Assembly (NCBI GenBank): GCA_964648205.1
Contig: CAZYNT010000001.1
Location: 62,001-126,000 of the forward strand
From: UBA12465 sp964648205
GTDB taxonomy: Bacteria > Patescibacteriota > Patescibacteriia > Patescibacteriales > UBA12465
Direction: 5' to 3'
DNA: 64,000 nt
Below, piece after piece: positions 48,810 through 57,087 of the stretch. The notes under the pieces are model-generated. The model saw nothing but the letters and a program-made list of their open reading frames with translations, made no database searches and had not been told where the DNA came from. How positions within the stretch are numbered: position 1 is the stretch's first letter; each line of letters opens with the position of its first letter. A program made the position numbers and the translations under genes.

Positions 48810-50315
48810 ATGAAATACGATATAATCATCGGCCTGGAAATCCACGCCGAATTAAAAACTAAGAGCAAAATGTTTTGCGCGTGCAATAATGACGCTAGCC
48901 AGAAAGCGCCCAATTCCACTGTTTGCCCGATCTGTTTGGGGCATCCGGGAACCCTGCCCGTCCCCAACCAAGAAGCTGTTAATTGGACTATTATGACCGG
49001 CTTGGCAATGCACTGCAAAATCAATCGCCTTTCCAAATTTGATCGGAAAAATTATTTCTATCCCGATCTTCCTAAAGGCTATCAAATCTCACAATACGAT
49101 TTTCCTTTCTGCTACGACGGTTATTTAGAGGTCGACGGCGCCAAAATCATGATTACGCGCATCCACCTTGAAGAAGACACCGGAAAGTCAACCCACTTCA
49201 AGGATAAAGACTATACCCTGCTCGATTTTAACCGAGCAGGCACGCCGCTGATGGAGCTTGTCACCGAGCCGGTGATTAAAGACGCCCTGGAAGCTAAAAA
49301 ATTCTGTCAGGCTTACCAGCAGATATTGCGTTACCTAGATATTAGTAACGCCGACATGGAAAAAGGCGAAATGCGCTGCGAAGCTAATATCAGTCTCCAG
49401 GAAAAGGGCAAATGGGAATATAAAAACGGATTAATCAAGCCTAAGAAAGGCTATACTTTAAACAATAAGGTTGAAATAAAAAATATTAATTCTTTCCGGG
49501 CGGTGGAAAAAGCGATTAACTTTGAAATCGCCCGCCAAAGCGCGGCTCTAGACAAGGGCGAAGCAATCGTAGCTGAAACTCGCGGCTGGGATGATAACAA
49601 GGCGGCGACTATCAGCCAAAGAATAAAAGAAACTTCAGCTGATTACCGTTATTTCCCCGAACCGGACATTCCACCTTTAAAAATCGACGACAACTGGCTC
49701 GCGAAACTGGAAGCCGAACTGCCGGAGATGCCCCAAGCTAAAAAAACGCGCTTTATCCGTGAATATAATTTCAGTCCGGAAATTGCCGACGTCCTAATCG
49801 CCGATAAGGCTTTGGCTGATTGGACGGAAAATGTTATCTCCGAATTAGACGCCTGGATAGAGGCCAACGGCGACGAAGAAGAGCGCCAAGAAAAACGTTT
49901 GGCAAAAACCGCCGGCAATTGGATTACCAGCGAACTGCTGAAATATTTAAACGCGGACGGAAAAAGAATTTCCGACCTAAAAATAACGGCCGAAAATTTC
50001 GCGGAACTGGTCTGCTTAATTTATCAGGACAAAATAAACTCTTCGGCCGGGCAAAGGATTTTGGAAGAAATGTACCAAAATGGCGGCGACCCGACTGACA
50101 TTATGAAATTAATGGGGCTTGAGCAGATGGATAATACGGAAGAATTAGAAGTCGCGGTCAAAAAAATAATCGAGGCTAACCCAGCCCAAGCCGATGCTTA
50201 CCGCGGAGGCAAGGTCGCTCTGCTCCAATTCTTTGTCGGCCAAGTGATGGCGGAAACCAACGGCAAAGCTAATCCGAAAATCGTCCGCGAGCTTTTTGAA
50301 AAATTATTGAAATAA
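48810..50315 (+). CDS. gatB: Asp-tRNA(Asn)/Glu-tRNA(Gln) amidotransferase subunit B
   Basis: GatB is the kinase/transamidase-binding subunit of the GatCAB complex that makes Gln-tRNA(Gln) (or Asn-tRNA(Asn)) from misacylated precursors. The 501-residue product has GLEIHAELKTKSKMFCAC at the start, PICLGHPGTLPVPNQEAV, the DLPKGYQISQYDFPF loop, EEDTGKSTHF, and DFNRAGTPLMELVTEP. C-terminal helical YqeY-like domain from about 335. gatA and gatC are not in the window. Confidence 0.97.
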   Translation: MKYDIIIGLEIHAELKTKSKMFCACNNDASQKAPNSTVCPICLGHPGTLPVPNQEAVNWTIMTGLAMHCKINRLSKFDRKNYFYPDLPKGYQISQYDFPFCYDGYLEVDGAKIMITRIHLEEDTGKSTHFKDKDYTLLDFNRAGTPLMELVTEPVIKDALEAKKFCQAYQQILRYLDISNADMEKGEMRCEANISLQEKGKWEYKNGLIKPKKGYTLNNKVEIKNINSFRAVEKAINFEIARQSAALDKGEAIVAETRGWDDNKAATISQRIKETSADYRYFPEPDIPPLKIDDNWLAKLEAELPEMPQAKKTRFIREYNFSPEIADVLIADKALADWTENVISELDAWIEANGDEEERQEKRLAKTAGNWITSELLKYLNADGKRISDLKITAENFAELVCLIYQDKINSSAGQRILEEMYQNGGDPTDIMKLMGLEQMDNTEELEVAVKKIIEANPAQADAYRGGKVALLQFFVGQVMAETNGKANPKIVRELFEKLLK

Positions 50316-50352
50316 AATAATTAATAACCAACCAATTTGGAGGTTCTTTAAA

Positions 50353-50661
50353 ATGGAAGACAGAAAAAAAATATCAGTGGCCGTACTTATTTGGTTGACT
50401 AAAACAAATAATTACCGCTTGAGCTTGGTGGAAAGCTTACGAATGCAAATGAGTTTTACGGAGGCGCTTTATTATCTTGGCGCTCTTATTACCTGGCTAT
50501 TCTGGCACCGGCTCTGGATCAGGCAAGACGAGAAACACATTTCGCTTGATTTAAATTGGCGCCTACTTTGGTCAGACGAATTAATAATGAATTACTATGT
50601 AGGAGATGTCACTCGTCGTCGCCAATTAGCACACGTTCGTAATCTTTCGTACATCCCTTAA
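50353..50661 (+). CDS. Hypothetical small protein with strong ribosome site
   Basis: A 102-residue protein, MEDRKKISVAVLIWLTKTNN, with a possible membrane-associated hydrophobic region (about 35-52: SFTEALYYLGALITWLFW), then basic/aromatic WHRLWIRQDEK and a basic end RRRQLAHVRN. A GGAGG box 9 nt upstream supports the ATG at 50353. A terminator follows the stop directly, so it is a stand-alone gene. No family is recognised. Confidence 0.68.
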   Translation: MEDRKKISVAVLIWLTKTNNYRLSLVESLRMQMSFTEALYYLGALITWLFWHRLWIRQDEKHISLDLNWRLLWSDELIMNYYVGDVTRRRQLAHVRNLSYIP

Positions 50662-50667
50662 ATGTTT

Positions 50668-50697
50668 AAAGGGGCTCCCTCAGGAACCCCTTTTTTA
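50668..50697 (+). terminator. Terminator after the small gene at 50353
   Basis: AAAGGGG and CCCCTTT form the stem around CTCCCTCAGGAA, which makes an inner CC/GG pairing, followed by T-runs. It also ends near the stop of the convergent miaA. Confidence 0.85.
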
Positions 50698-50714
50698 TTT
50701 TACTAAATATCTTA

Positions 50715-51662
50715 TTAGAGCCAGGTCTTGATTATGCGCTCAGCCTCAAGTTGATTATGTATCCAATTGATCTTCCCTCCCTGTTTTTCAAAGCGCCTAA
50801 ACCAAGTCTTCTGTCTTTTGGCAAAACGATAGCTGGCCGTGCTTAATTTATCCACCATGGTTTCATAATCGAATTTCTCTTGCAAATACTGGCTGATGAA
50901 TTTATATTCTAGGCCAAAACTTTCCAGGCGCTCCCAAGACAAGCCATTCTTATGTAAATTTTCAACCTCCTTGACCATATCTTCGCTGTCTAAACGATCA
51001 TTAATTCTTTTTATAATCTTCCCTTTTATAATTTCATCCGAGAAATCTAAGCCCAGCACCAAAAAATCATAAATTGAATCCTGGCGCCCGGTTTTTTCAA
51101 AACCATCGGAACCAACAACCTCAATATAGCGGATGAGCCGGCGTTTATTATGTTTGTCGCTATTGTTTAAGCGGACCGCAAATTCCGGCTTTAATTTACT
51201 TAACCTCTCGAATAGTTCAGGCGCGCTCAATTTTTCTAAAAGAGCGCGTTTTTTTAAATCGGGCTTAACGCTCGATAATTTTAAATTATCAACTACGGCC
51301 TGAAGATATAGTCCGGTGCCGCCGACAATGATAGGCAATTTATTTCTCCTCAAAATATCTCTAATCGCCTTAAAAGCCAATTCCTGATATTTAGAAACGT
51401 CGAACTGTTGCTTCGGACTGGCGACATCAATCAAGTGATATTTTATTTTCTTGCCATTTAGTTTATACTCTTTTAAATCCTTGCCCGTACCGATATCCAT
51501 ACCTTTATAAACTTGGCGGCTATCGGCACTAATTATCTCCCCCTTAAATTCCGCGGCCAATTTTACCCCCAGACTGGTTTTTCCGGCCGAAGTCGTGCCT
51601 AAAATTACCAAAACTTTTGGCTTATTATTGATTTTCTGTTTGTGAATATCTTTTATTGTCAT
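50715..51662 (-). CDS. miaA: tRNA dimethylallyltransferase
   Basis: MiaA adds a dimethylallyl group to adenosine-37 of tRNAs reading UNN codons (i6A37). The 315-residue product has VLVILGTTSAGKTSLGVKLA (Walker A near 16-30), EIISADSRQVYKGMDIGTGK (catalytic and substrate loop), YHLIDVASPKQQFDV, and PIIVGGTGLYLQAVVDNL. ATG 51662 is chosen since a start at 51716 adds 18 non-homologous residues. It is the partner in pathway of miaB, which lies 300 bp away on the same strand. Confidence 0.96.
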   Translation of the reverse strand: MTIKDIHKQKINNKPKVLVILGTTSAGKTSLGVKLAAEFKGEIISADSRQVYKGMDIGTGKDLKEYKLNGKKIKYHLIDVASPKQQFDVSKYQELAFKAIRDILRRNKLPIIVGGTGLYLQAVVDNLKLSSVKPDLKKRALLEKLSAPELFERLSKLKPEFAVRLNNSDKHNKRRLIRYIEVVGSDGFEKTGRQDSIYDFLVLGLDFSDEIIKGKIIKRINDRLDSEDMVKEVENLHKNGLSWERLESFGLEYKFISQYLQEKFDYETMVDKLSTASYRFAKRQKTWFRRFEKQGGKINWIHNQLEAERIIKTWL

Positions 51663-51750
51663 ATTATACAAAAAAGCTATAATATATATTGGTTCTTTCT
51701 CAAAGTTATTAACCATTTAATCGGCTCGATGGGCCAGAAAAGGAGGAAAA

Positions 51751-51909
51751 GTGAAAAACTATCATTCACCACCAGGGACAGCAATGTCCGTCATGAACAG
51801 TCGCACTCAGAGCCAAGAAAGCGTAAAGGCAAGAGTTATCGGAGTGTTCCCAGTTGAAATTGAACAAGCCGGAAACGAAATTCTGTCAAAAGCCCCACAA
51901 GGAGGGTAA
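51751..51909 (+). CDS. Small GTG-initiated protein with a strong Shine-Dalgarno, between miaA and miaB
   Basis: A 52-residue frame, MKNYHSPPGTAMSVMNSRTQ then SQESVKARVIGVFPVEIEQA and GNEILSKAPQGG, starts with GTG 51751. AAGGAGG ends 4-5 nt upstream, a strong ribosome site, and a hairpin terminator follows (51911-51969). The reading is not obviously shadowed by any other gene, unlike the alternative plus-strand frame at 51642-51857. Function unknown; it is polar with no membrane helix. Support comes from the ribosome site plus the terminator. Confidence 0.6.
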   Translation: MKNYHSPPGTAMSVMNSRTQSQESVKARVIGVFPVEIEQAGNEILSKAPQGG

Positions 51910-51910
51910 A

Positions 51911-51969
51911 AAAAGTGAAAAAAGGGGGAGAGTCGACTCTGAAAAAAGAGCTCTGGCCTCCCTTTTTTA
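51911..51969. terminator. Terminator shared by the 52-aa gene and miaB
   Basis: Outer arms AAAAAAGGG (51919 region) and CCCTTTTTT (51960-51968) with an inner GAG/CTC pairing form a long stem. It overlaps the miaB stop codon at 51967-51969 and so ends both convergent transcripts. Confidence 0.7.
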
Positions 51970-53280
51970 TTTTGATAAATCGCCCTCCAAGGCAAAGGGC
52001 AAGATGGCGCTTATTTTAACCAGCACGAACTGGCCGATTAATTTCTGCTTGGCCTTGGCGGCTGTTCGGATTAAAACGGTCTGGTAGGTGCTGGTTTTGC
52101 CGTAATATTTGCCGCGCTTATTTATGCCTTCAACTAGGACTTTAATTGATTTTCCTAAATATTTTTTGTTATTATCCAGGGCAGTCTTTTTTAAAATATC
52201 GTTTAAAACTTCTTCACGGCGCTTTTTTTCTTCTTGGCTTATATTATCTTTCATTCTTGAAGAAACAGTTCCGGGACGCGGACTATACTGCGCGATGTAA
52301 GCTAAATCAAATTTTACCCGGCGAAATAACTTAGCGGTATTTTCAAATTGTTTTTTAGTTTCTCCGGGAAAGCCGACGATAACATCGGTTGTAATCGCAA
52401 TCCCCGGCTTGGCGGCCCGCGCTTTTTTAATCAAGCCTTCGTAATGTTTCGCCGTATACTTTCTGTTCATAGCTTCCAAAATCTTGTCGTCGCCCGATTG
52501 AACGGCCAGGTGGAGGTGCGCGCAGATTTTGTCCGAAGCACCTATAGCTTTAATAAGTTCAGCGCTCATATCCTTGGGGTGGCTGGAAGAAAATCTAACC
52601 CAAAAATCACCCGGAATTTTTGCGACCGCGCTTAGCAGCTGCGGAAAATTATATTTCTTATCATGGTAGCTATTAACGTTTTGCGCAATTAAAATGATTT
52701 CTTTATAGCCTCGTTCAATCAAACCTCTTGTTTCTTTAATTATTTCTCGGGCTCCGCGGTAAACCTCCCGCCCCCGGGCATAAGGCACGACGCAATAAGA
52801 ACAAAAATTATTGCAGCCATTGCCAATCGGCACATAGGCAGTAAACGGCTTCTCGTGTTTCGGGGCAATCTCCAAATATTTCTCGCCTTGCTTTAAACGC
52901 ACGGCGTCTAAGCTGAATTTAGGCTCTAATTCTTCACCGGTTAAAAGCTCCGGGAGCTGCAGCATCTCGTTAATGGGCAAAAATATATCCGCTCGGTTAG
53001 CCAAGCGTTTTTTAACATCGTCGCGCTTGCTCAAGCATCCCGCGACGACGATTTTAGCGGCCAAGTTAGCCTTGCGGATAGTATTTACCAAACCGTAAAC
53101 CCGATCTTCGGCCATTTGCCGGATACCGCAAGTATTGATTATAACCACATCGGCTTTTTTGCTATCGCGGGCCGCCTTAAAACCTTTCTCTTCTAAAAAA
53201 GCAGCCAGACGCTCGCTGTCGACCTTATTCATCTGGCAACCGATGGTGATAATATGATAAGTTTTATTTTTTTTGGGCAT
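51967..53280 (-). CDS. miaB: tRNA-2-methylthio-N6-dimethylallyladenosine synthase
   Basis: MiaB is a radical-SAM methylthiotransferase that converts i6A37 to ms2i6A37 in tRNA. The 437-residue product has the N-terminal cysteines of the second 4Fe-4S cluster (TIGCQMNKVDSERL, NTCGIRQMAEDRV, AGCLSKR), the radical-SAM motif GNGCNNFCSYCVVPYARGRE (Cys-x3-Cys-x2-Cys), and a C-terminal TRAM region (VLVEGINKRGKYYGKTSTYQ). miaA and miaB together imply complete ms2i6A37 synthesis. The start overlaps the next upstream gene (53264-55075) by 17 bp. Confidence 0.96.
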   Translation of the reverse strand: MPKKNKTYHIITIGCQMNKVDSERLAAFLEEKGFKAARDSKKADVVIINTCGIRQMAEDRVYGLVNTIRKANLAAKIVVAGCLSKRDDVKKRLANRADIFLPINEMLQLPELLTGEELEPKFSLDAVRLKQGEKYLEIAPKHEKPFTAYVPIGNGCNNFCSYCVVPYARGREVYRGAREIIKETRGLIERGYKEIILIAQNVNSYHDKKYNFPQLLSAVAKIPGDFWVRFSSSHPKDMSAELIKAIGASDKICAHLHLAVQSGDDKILEAMNRKYTAKHYEGLIKKARAAKPGIAITTDVIVGFPGETKKQFENTAKLFRRVKFDLAYIAQYSPRPGTVSSRMKDNISQEEKKRREEVLNDILKKTALDNNKKYLGKSIKVLVEGINKRGKYYGKTSTYQTVLIRTAAKAKQKLIGQFVLVKISAILPFALEGDLSK

Positions 53281-55075
53281 TTGTTTCTAAGATTAAATCC
53301 GGCCTAGCGTTTAATTGATATAGGCCGAATTTGGCGTTAATTTTTTTTATAAACTTCATCTCTAAATTATAGGGTAAAAATTTACGCTCGTTCAAATAAG
53401 CGACGTCTTTGTCATTCAAGTAAAAATTATAATAATAAACCGGATAATAACGCACCAGCTTCTTAACCGCCGTTAAGATTTCATCATTGGGGAGCTTGCC
53501 CATGATGATACGCCTTTCCGGGAAAAAAAATTTATCATAATACTGGGTAATAATAATTCCTGACGGCTCTGTCAGCGCAAAAACTTTTTCCGCATTAACG
53601 CGTTCCGCTAAATTATTATGATAAAGATAAGCCAACCCCTCTTCTGAGCCGAAAAGAACAAACATGACGCCGTTAAAAGAAATCACCAAGATGGCGGCTG
53701 CCTGCAGCCCCCCGGCTAATATTTTCTGGATCCGGCCCTTTGTTTTTTCACTGATTAAAAGCAGAGCGCGCGTCGTCCGTTCTATCGCCAAGGCGACTAG
53801 AGGCAGGAGCATTAAATAAATCGGTAGCCAATAGCGCGTATATGAATTGCCGATGGTAAAGCGATTCGGATCTGGATTATCATTGAATTTCCAGCTGCCA
53901 TAATAAAAGACCAGAATAACCGCTAAAACTCCCCAAACCAAAACATAAACTAAATATTTTTTTTGAAAGCGTCTAATATTTTGAATAAGCAGGAGCAGGA
54001 GCCCCAGGGCGCCGGCATAAACTAAAATCGGAAACATTTCCAAAATATAATGGCGGGCCATGTCTATTGATTGCGGCTTATTAAAACCGAAATAAAAAAC
54101 ATTATGGCTTAAAGTCGCAAAATATTCGCTATATTTATCAATCTGCCCCAGAAATGTCCATTTAACCACCTCCCCGCTCGCCTGCCCGATTTCATCAAGC
54201 GAACGGTTCATTTCATTATAGCCGCCGCGGAAAGATGATTGATACAAAATATTATTCCAATAAGCTACCGGCAAAAGCGCCAGAAATAAACCAGCGCAAA
54301 ACAGGATTAATTTTATAAGCCCGAGGCGGCGCGCATAAAATAGCCAAAAGATAGCAAAAACCGGAAAAAGCCAAAGTAATTCTGAGGTGCGGGTGATAAG
54401 AGCGAGGCCGACAAGCAGGCCGGAAAAAAAAGCGGCGACTATCTGCAGGGTCCGAATGCGCTTCATCTTGAAAGAAAAAAAACTTGTCCTCAGTCTCTCC
54501 CAAAGCTTAATTTTATTTTTTTCGCCCAGCGCCAGCGAGAGCAGATAGACGCCGGCTAACAAAAAAACAATAAATAAAATATTATGGAACATGCTTCTTA
54601 CTGTATAATAAATATAGACCGGAAAAGTAGTCAGTAAAAAAGCCGACAAAAGGCCGATCCGCTTATTTTTAAAGATACGACTCACGAGGGCATAAAAAAT
54701 AATGATTCCCAGAGACGCAAAAAAGGGCGTTAAAAATGGGATAATACCTATTCCCAGCCAAGCGCCCAGACTGCCATAGGTTAAAATAATTCCCAGAAAA
54801 CTAACCGGCTTAACCCAGCCGAAGTCGCTGCGCAAACTGCGCGGCATCACTAAATTATCGCCGACCATGGCCGCTGAATCAAAATAAGCTAATTGCCCGG
54901 TTTCGCTCAACCGCTTGCTGAAAAAATAATTAGCAGTTTCATCGGGTGATGTCCATTTTGTATAATTTTTATCCTGCGTCAAATAATTAAAACTCGAAGT
55001 CGCGCTAAAAAAAATGAGCGCCAGAAGGGTGACGATTATTGGATTTATTAAATTGGACCAATTTATTTTCATCAT
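53264..55075 (-). CDS. Large GT-C-like membrane protein (dolichyl-phosphate-mannose mannosyltransferase type)
   Basis: A 603-residue polytopic protein with about ten to twelve helices and the acidic first-loop motif KWTSPDETANYFFSKRL (near 38-55) typical of GT-C enzymes, then RSLRSDFGWVKPVSFLG. A soluble C-terminal domain starts near 480 (VNAEKVFALTEPSGIIITQY). It probably transfers a sugar from a polyprenyl-phosphate donor outside the membrane. Overlaps miaB by 17 bp. Exact family unassigned. Confidence 0.8.
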   Translation of the reverse strand: MMKINWSNLINPIIVTLLALIFFSATSSFNYLTQDKNYTKWTSPDETANYFFSKRLSETGQLAYFDSAAMVGDNLVMPRSLRSDFGWVKPVSFLGIILTYGSLGAWLGIGIIPFLTPFFASLGIIIFYALVSRIFKNKRIGLLSAFLLTTFPVYIYYTVRSMFHNILFIVFLLAGVYLLSLALGEKNKIKLWERLRTSFFSFKMKRIRTLQIVAAFFSGLLVGLALITRTSELLWLFPVFAIFWLFYARRLGLIKLILFCAGLFLALLPVAYWNNILYQSSFRGGYNEMNRSLDEIGQASGEVVKWTFLGQIDKYSEYFATLSHNVFYFGFNKPQSIDMARHYILEMFPILVYAGALGLLLLLIQNIRRFQKKYLVYVLVWGVLAVILVFYYGSWKFNDNPDPNRFTIGNSYTRYWLPIYLMLLPLVALAIERTTRALLLISEKTKGRIQKILAGGLQAAAILVISFNGVMFVLFGSEEGLAYLYHNNLAERVNAEKVFALTEPSGIIITQYYDKFFFPERRIIMGKLPNDEILTAVKKLVRYYPVYYYNFYLNDKDVAYLNERKFLPYNLEMKFIKKINAKFGLYQLNARPDLILETNAQKK

Positions 55076-55128
55076 CTAAATGTTACCTAAAATTACCTAT
55101 TTTAGCAAGAATTTGCTATTATTAAATC

Positions 55129-57087
55129 ATGCTGGATATAAGAGAAAAACTCAATAAAATTAGCCTTAATTTACCCGAATATTTACTGCTTTTCCTCTCG
55201 TTTATCATTATATACGGAACGATTGTTTATTATTTCTATGCTCTAAATTGGCTGGCCGTGGCTGTCATCATGCTCCTTACTATTAGCAGTTTTTTTGTTA
55301 TACGTAAATACCTATTTAAAAATTCGACTATACCAGAAAATAAGGCTAATATTAAAGAAAAAAATAAAATAAACCTATTAAACTACTGGCCCTATTTAAT
55401 TTATATTTTTTTCTATGCCATCATCTTCTACCAGCTCTTTCTAGATAGAAGCGACCGGGCTCTTATTTCTCCCTGGCAAGTCGTTAATTCGAGCTTCTTT
55501 GTTCTTTATGCTATCAGCTCCCTGATTCTGGTCTTTATTATTTTTAAAAACAAAATATCTTCGACCGGCAAGCTGATTATTCTCTCGGCTCATTATTTCC
55601 TAAGCTTTTCAGTCGCGGCGATAATTTATAAAATCGGCTACGGTTTCGATCCGTTCATCCACCAGGCAACCATGGAATTAATTGATAAAAAAGGCTTGGT
55701 GACCCCTAAACCTCTTTACTATCTGGGCGAATACGGATTAATCATCGTTCTCCATAAATTAAGCGGCCTTTCAATTTATCTCTTAAATAAGTTTCTTGTT
55801 CCGGTCCTCGCCGCGATTTTTCTGCCGCTTGCCAGTTATCGGCTAATGGACCAAAACAATTCAAAGCCGAGCCGTTTTTTGGCGCCGCTTTTTCTTTTGG
55901 CTTTAACTTTTTCCCCTTTCATTGCGACGACCCCTCAAAACCTAAGCTACCTTTTCCTTATCTTGGCGGTTACTTTCGGCCTCACAAAAACAAACCCTCT
56001 CTGGCCCCTCATCCTGTCTTTAGCCGCTCTAGCTATCCACCCGCTAACCGGCATACCCGCCCTCGCCTGGTGGCTCAGCCTCAGACTTATCGATAAAGCC
56101 GACCAAATTAAAAAAAATACTTATCAATTCTTAAAATATTTTCTTTTCGCCGCTAGTGCCCTGATTTTACCTCTCGCTTTGTTTATGGGCGGCGGCAGCA
56201 GCCTGAAAACTCTGCAATGGAATTTTCATTTCCTGATCGAGCCTCTAAAAAATTTATTCACCCCTCTGACCGGCGCCGGCGGAGAGAACTGGCTTTTGAA
56301 TTTCGTTTACTTTTTTTATTATAACTACGCCCTTTGGTTGATTTTAATAATTAGCGCGAGCTTAATTTGGTTCTACCAAAGAAAACAAAGACCAAGATTC
56401 AAAAGCCTGATTTTTATTAACCTGGCTCTTATAATCGCCTTCATTATTTCCAGCCAAATTGTTTTTACCGATCTGATTAGTTATGAGCAAACTAATTTCG
56501 CCGGTCGCCTCTTGGTCCTGATATTAATTTTCTGCCTGCCTTTCATCAGCGCCGGCTTGCAAAATTTTATCGATCTAATCCTCTCCCAAGAAAAACCGAT
56601 AAAAATAGTCTGGCTCGTTTTCGGAACCACCCTGATTACAACTAGTCTTTACGTTTCTTATCCTCGTTTCGACAAATATTTTAATTCTCGCGGTTATAGT
56701 ACCAGTAAAAACGACTTGGCGGCCGTCCACTTAATCGACCAGGAAGCCGCGGCTCCATATATTGCTCTAGCTAACCAGCAGGTGAGCGTAGCCGCTTTAA
56801 AAGAACTTGGTTTCGATCATTATTACGATACCCCCGGCGGCCCTCTATATTTTTACCCTATCCCCACCGGCGGGCAGCTTTATAAATATTACCTGGATAT
56901 GGTATACAAAAACCCCAGTCGCGAAACCATGGCTCAAGCTCGGGCTTTGACTGGGGTTAGAGAATCTTATTTGGTTGTTAATAAATATTGGTTTGAAAGC
57001 GCTAAGGTTATAAGCGCGGCTAAATTAAAAGCTGACTCCTGGCAAACCGTTAACAATGAAGTTTATATCTTCAAGTATCTTCCCTAA
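55129..57087 (+). CDS. Large polytopic membrane protein, possibly GT-C-like
   Basis: A 652-residue protein with about twelve to thirteen hydrophobic helices. A soluble stretch near 180-200 (YGFDPFIHQATMELIDKKG) contains the Asp/His-rich loop that might be a GT-C acidic motif. C-terminal region from about 530 is soluble (YSTSKNDLAAVHLIDQEAA, LGFDHYYDTPGGPLYFYP). No named family is recognised. The start ATG 55129 is 7 nt downstream of a -10-like TATTAT, suggesting a leaderless mRNA. It converges on the DUF3160 gene, overlapping by 4 bp. Confidence 0.72.
   Translation: MLDIREKLNKISLNLPEYLLLFLSFIIIYGTIVYYFYALNWLAVAVIMLLTISSFFVIRKYLFKNSTIPENKANIKEKNKINLLNYWPYLIYIFFYAIIFYQLFLDRSDRALISPWQVVNSSFFVLYAISSLILVFIIFKNKISSTGKLIILSAHYFLSFSVAAIIYKIGYGFDPFIHQATMELIDKKGLVTPKPLYYLGEYGLIIVLHKLSGLSIYLLNKFLVPVLAAIFLPLASYRLMDQNNSKPSRFLAPLFLLALTFSPFIATTPQNLSYLFLILAVTFGLTKTNPLWPLILSLAALAIHPLTGIPALAWWLSLRLIDKADQIKKNTYQFLKYFLFAASALILPLALFMGGGSSLKTLQWNFHFLIEPLKNLFTPLTGAGGENWLLNFVYFFYYNYALWLILIISASLIWFYQRKQRPRFKSLIFINLALIIAFIISSQIVFTDLISYEQTNFAGRLLVLILIFCLPFISAGLQNFIDLILSQEKPIKIVWLVFGTTLITTSLYVSYPRFDKYFNSRGYSTSKNDLAAVHLIDQEAAAPYIALANQQVSVAALKELGFDHYYDTPGGPLYFYPIPTGGQLYKYYLDMVYKNPSRETMAQARALTGVRESYLVVNKYWFESAKVISAAKLKADSWQTVNNEVYIFKYLP

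Noticed and set aside
51642..51857. Plus-strand 71-codon frame overlapping miaA start and the 52-aa gene
   Set aside because: The GTG frame at 51751 has a strong Shine-Dalgarno and terminator; this frame crosses the miaA promoter area and is low-complexity basic.
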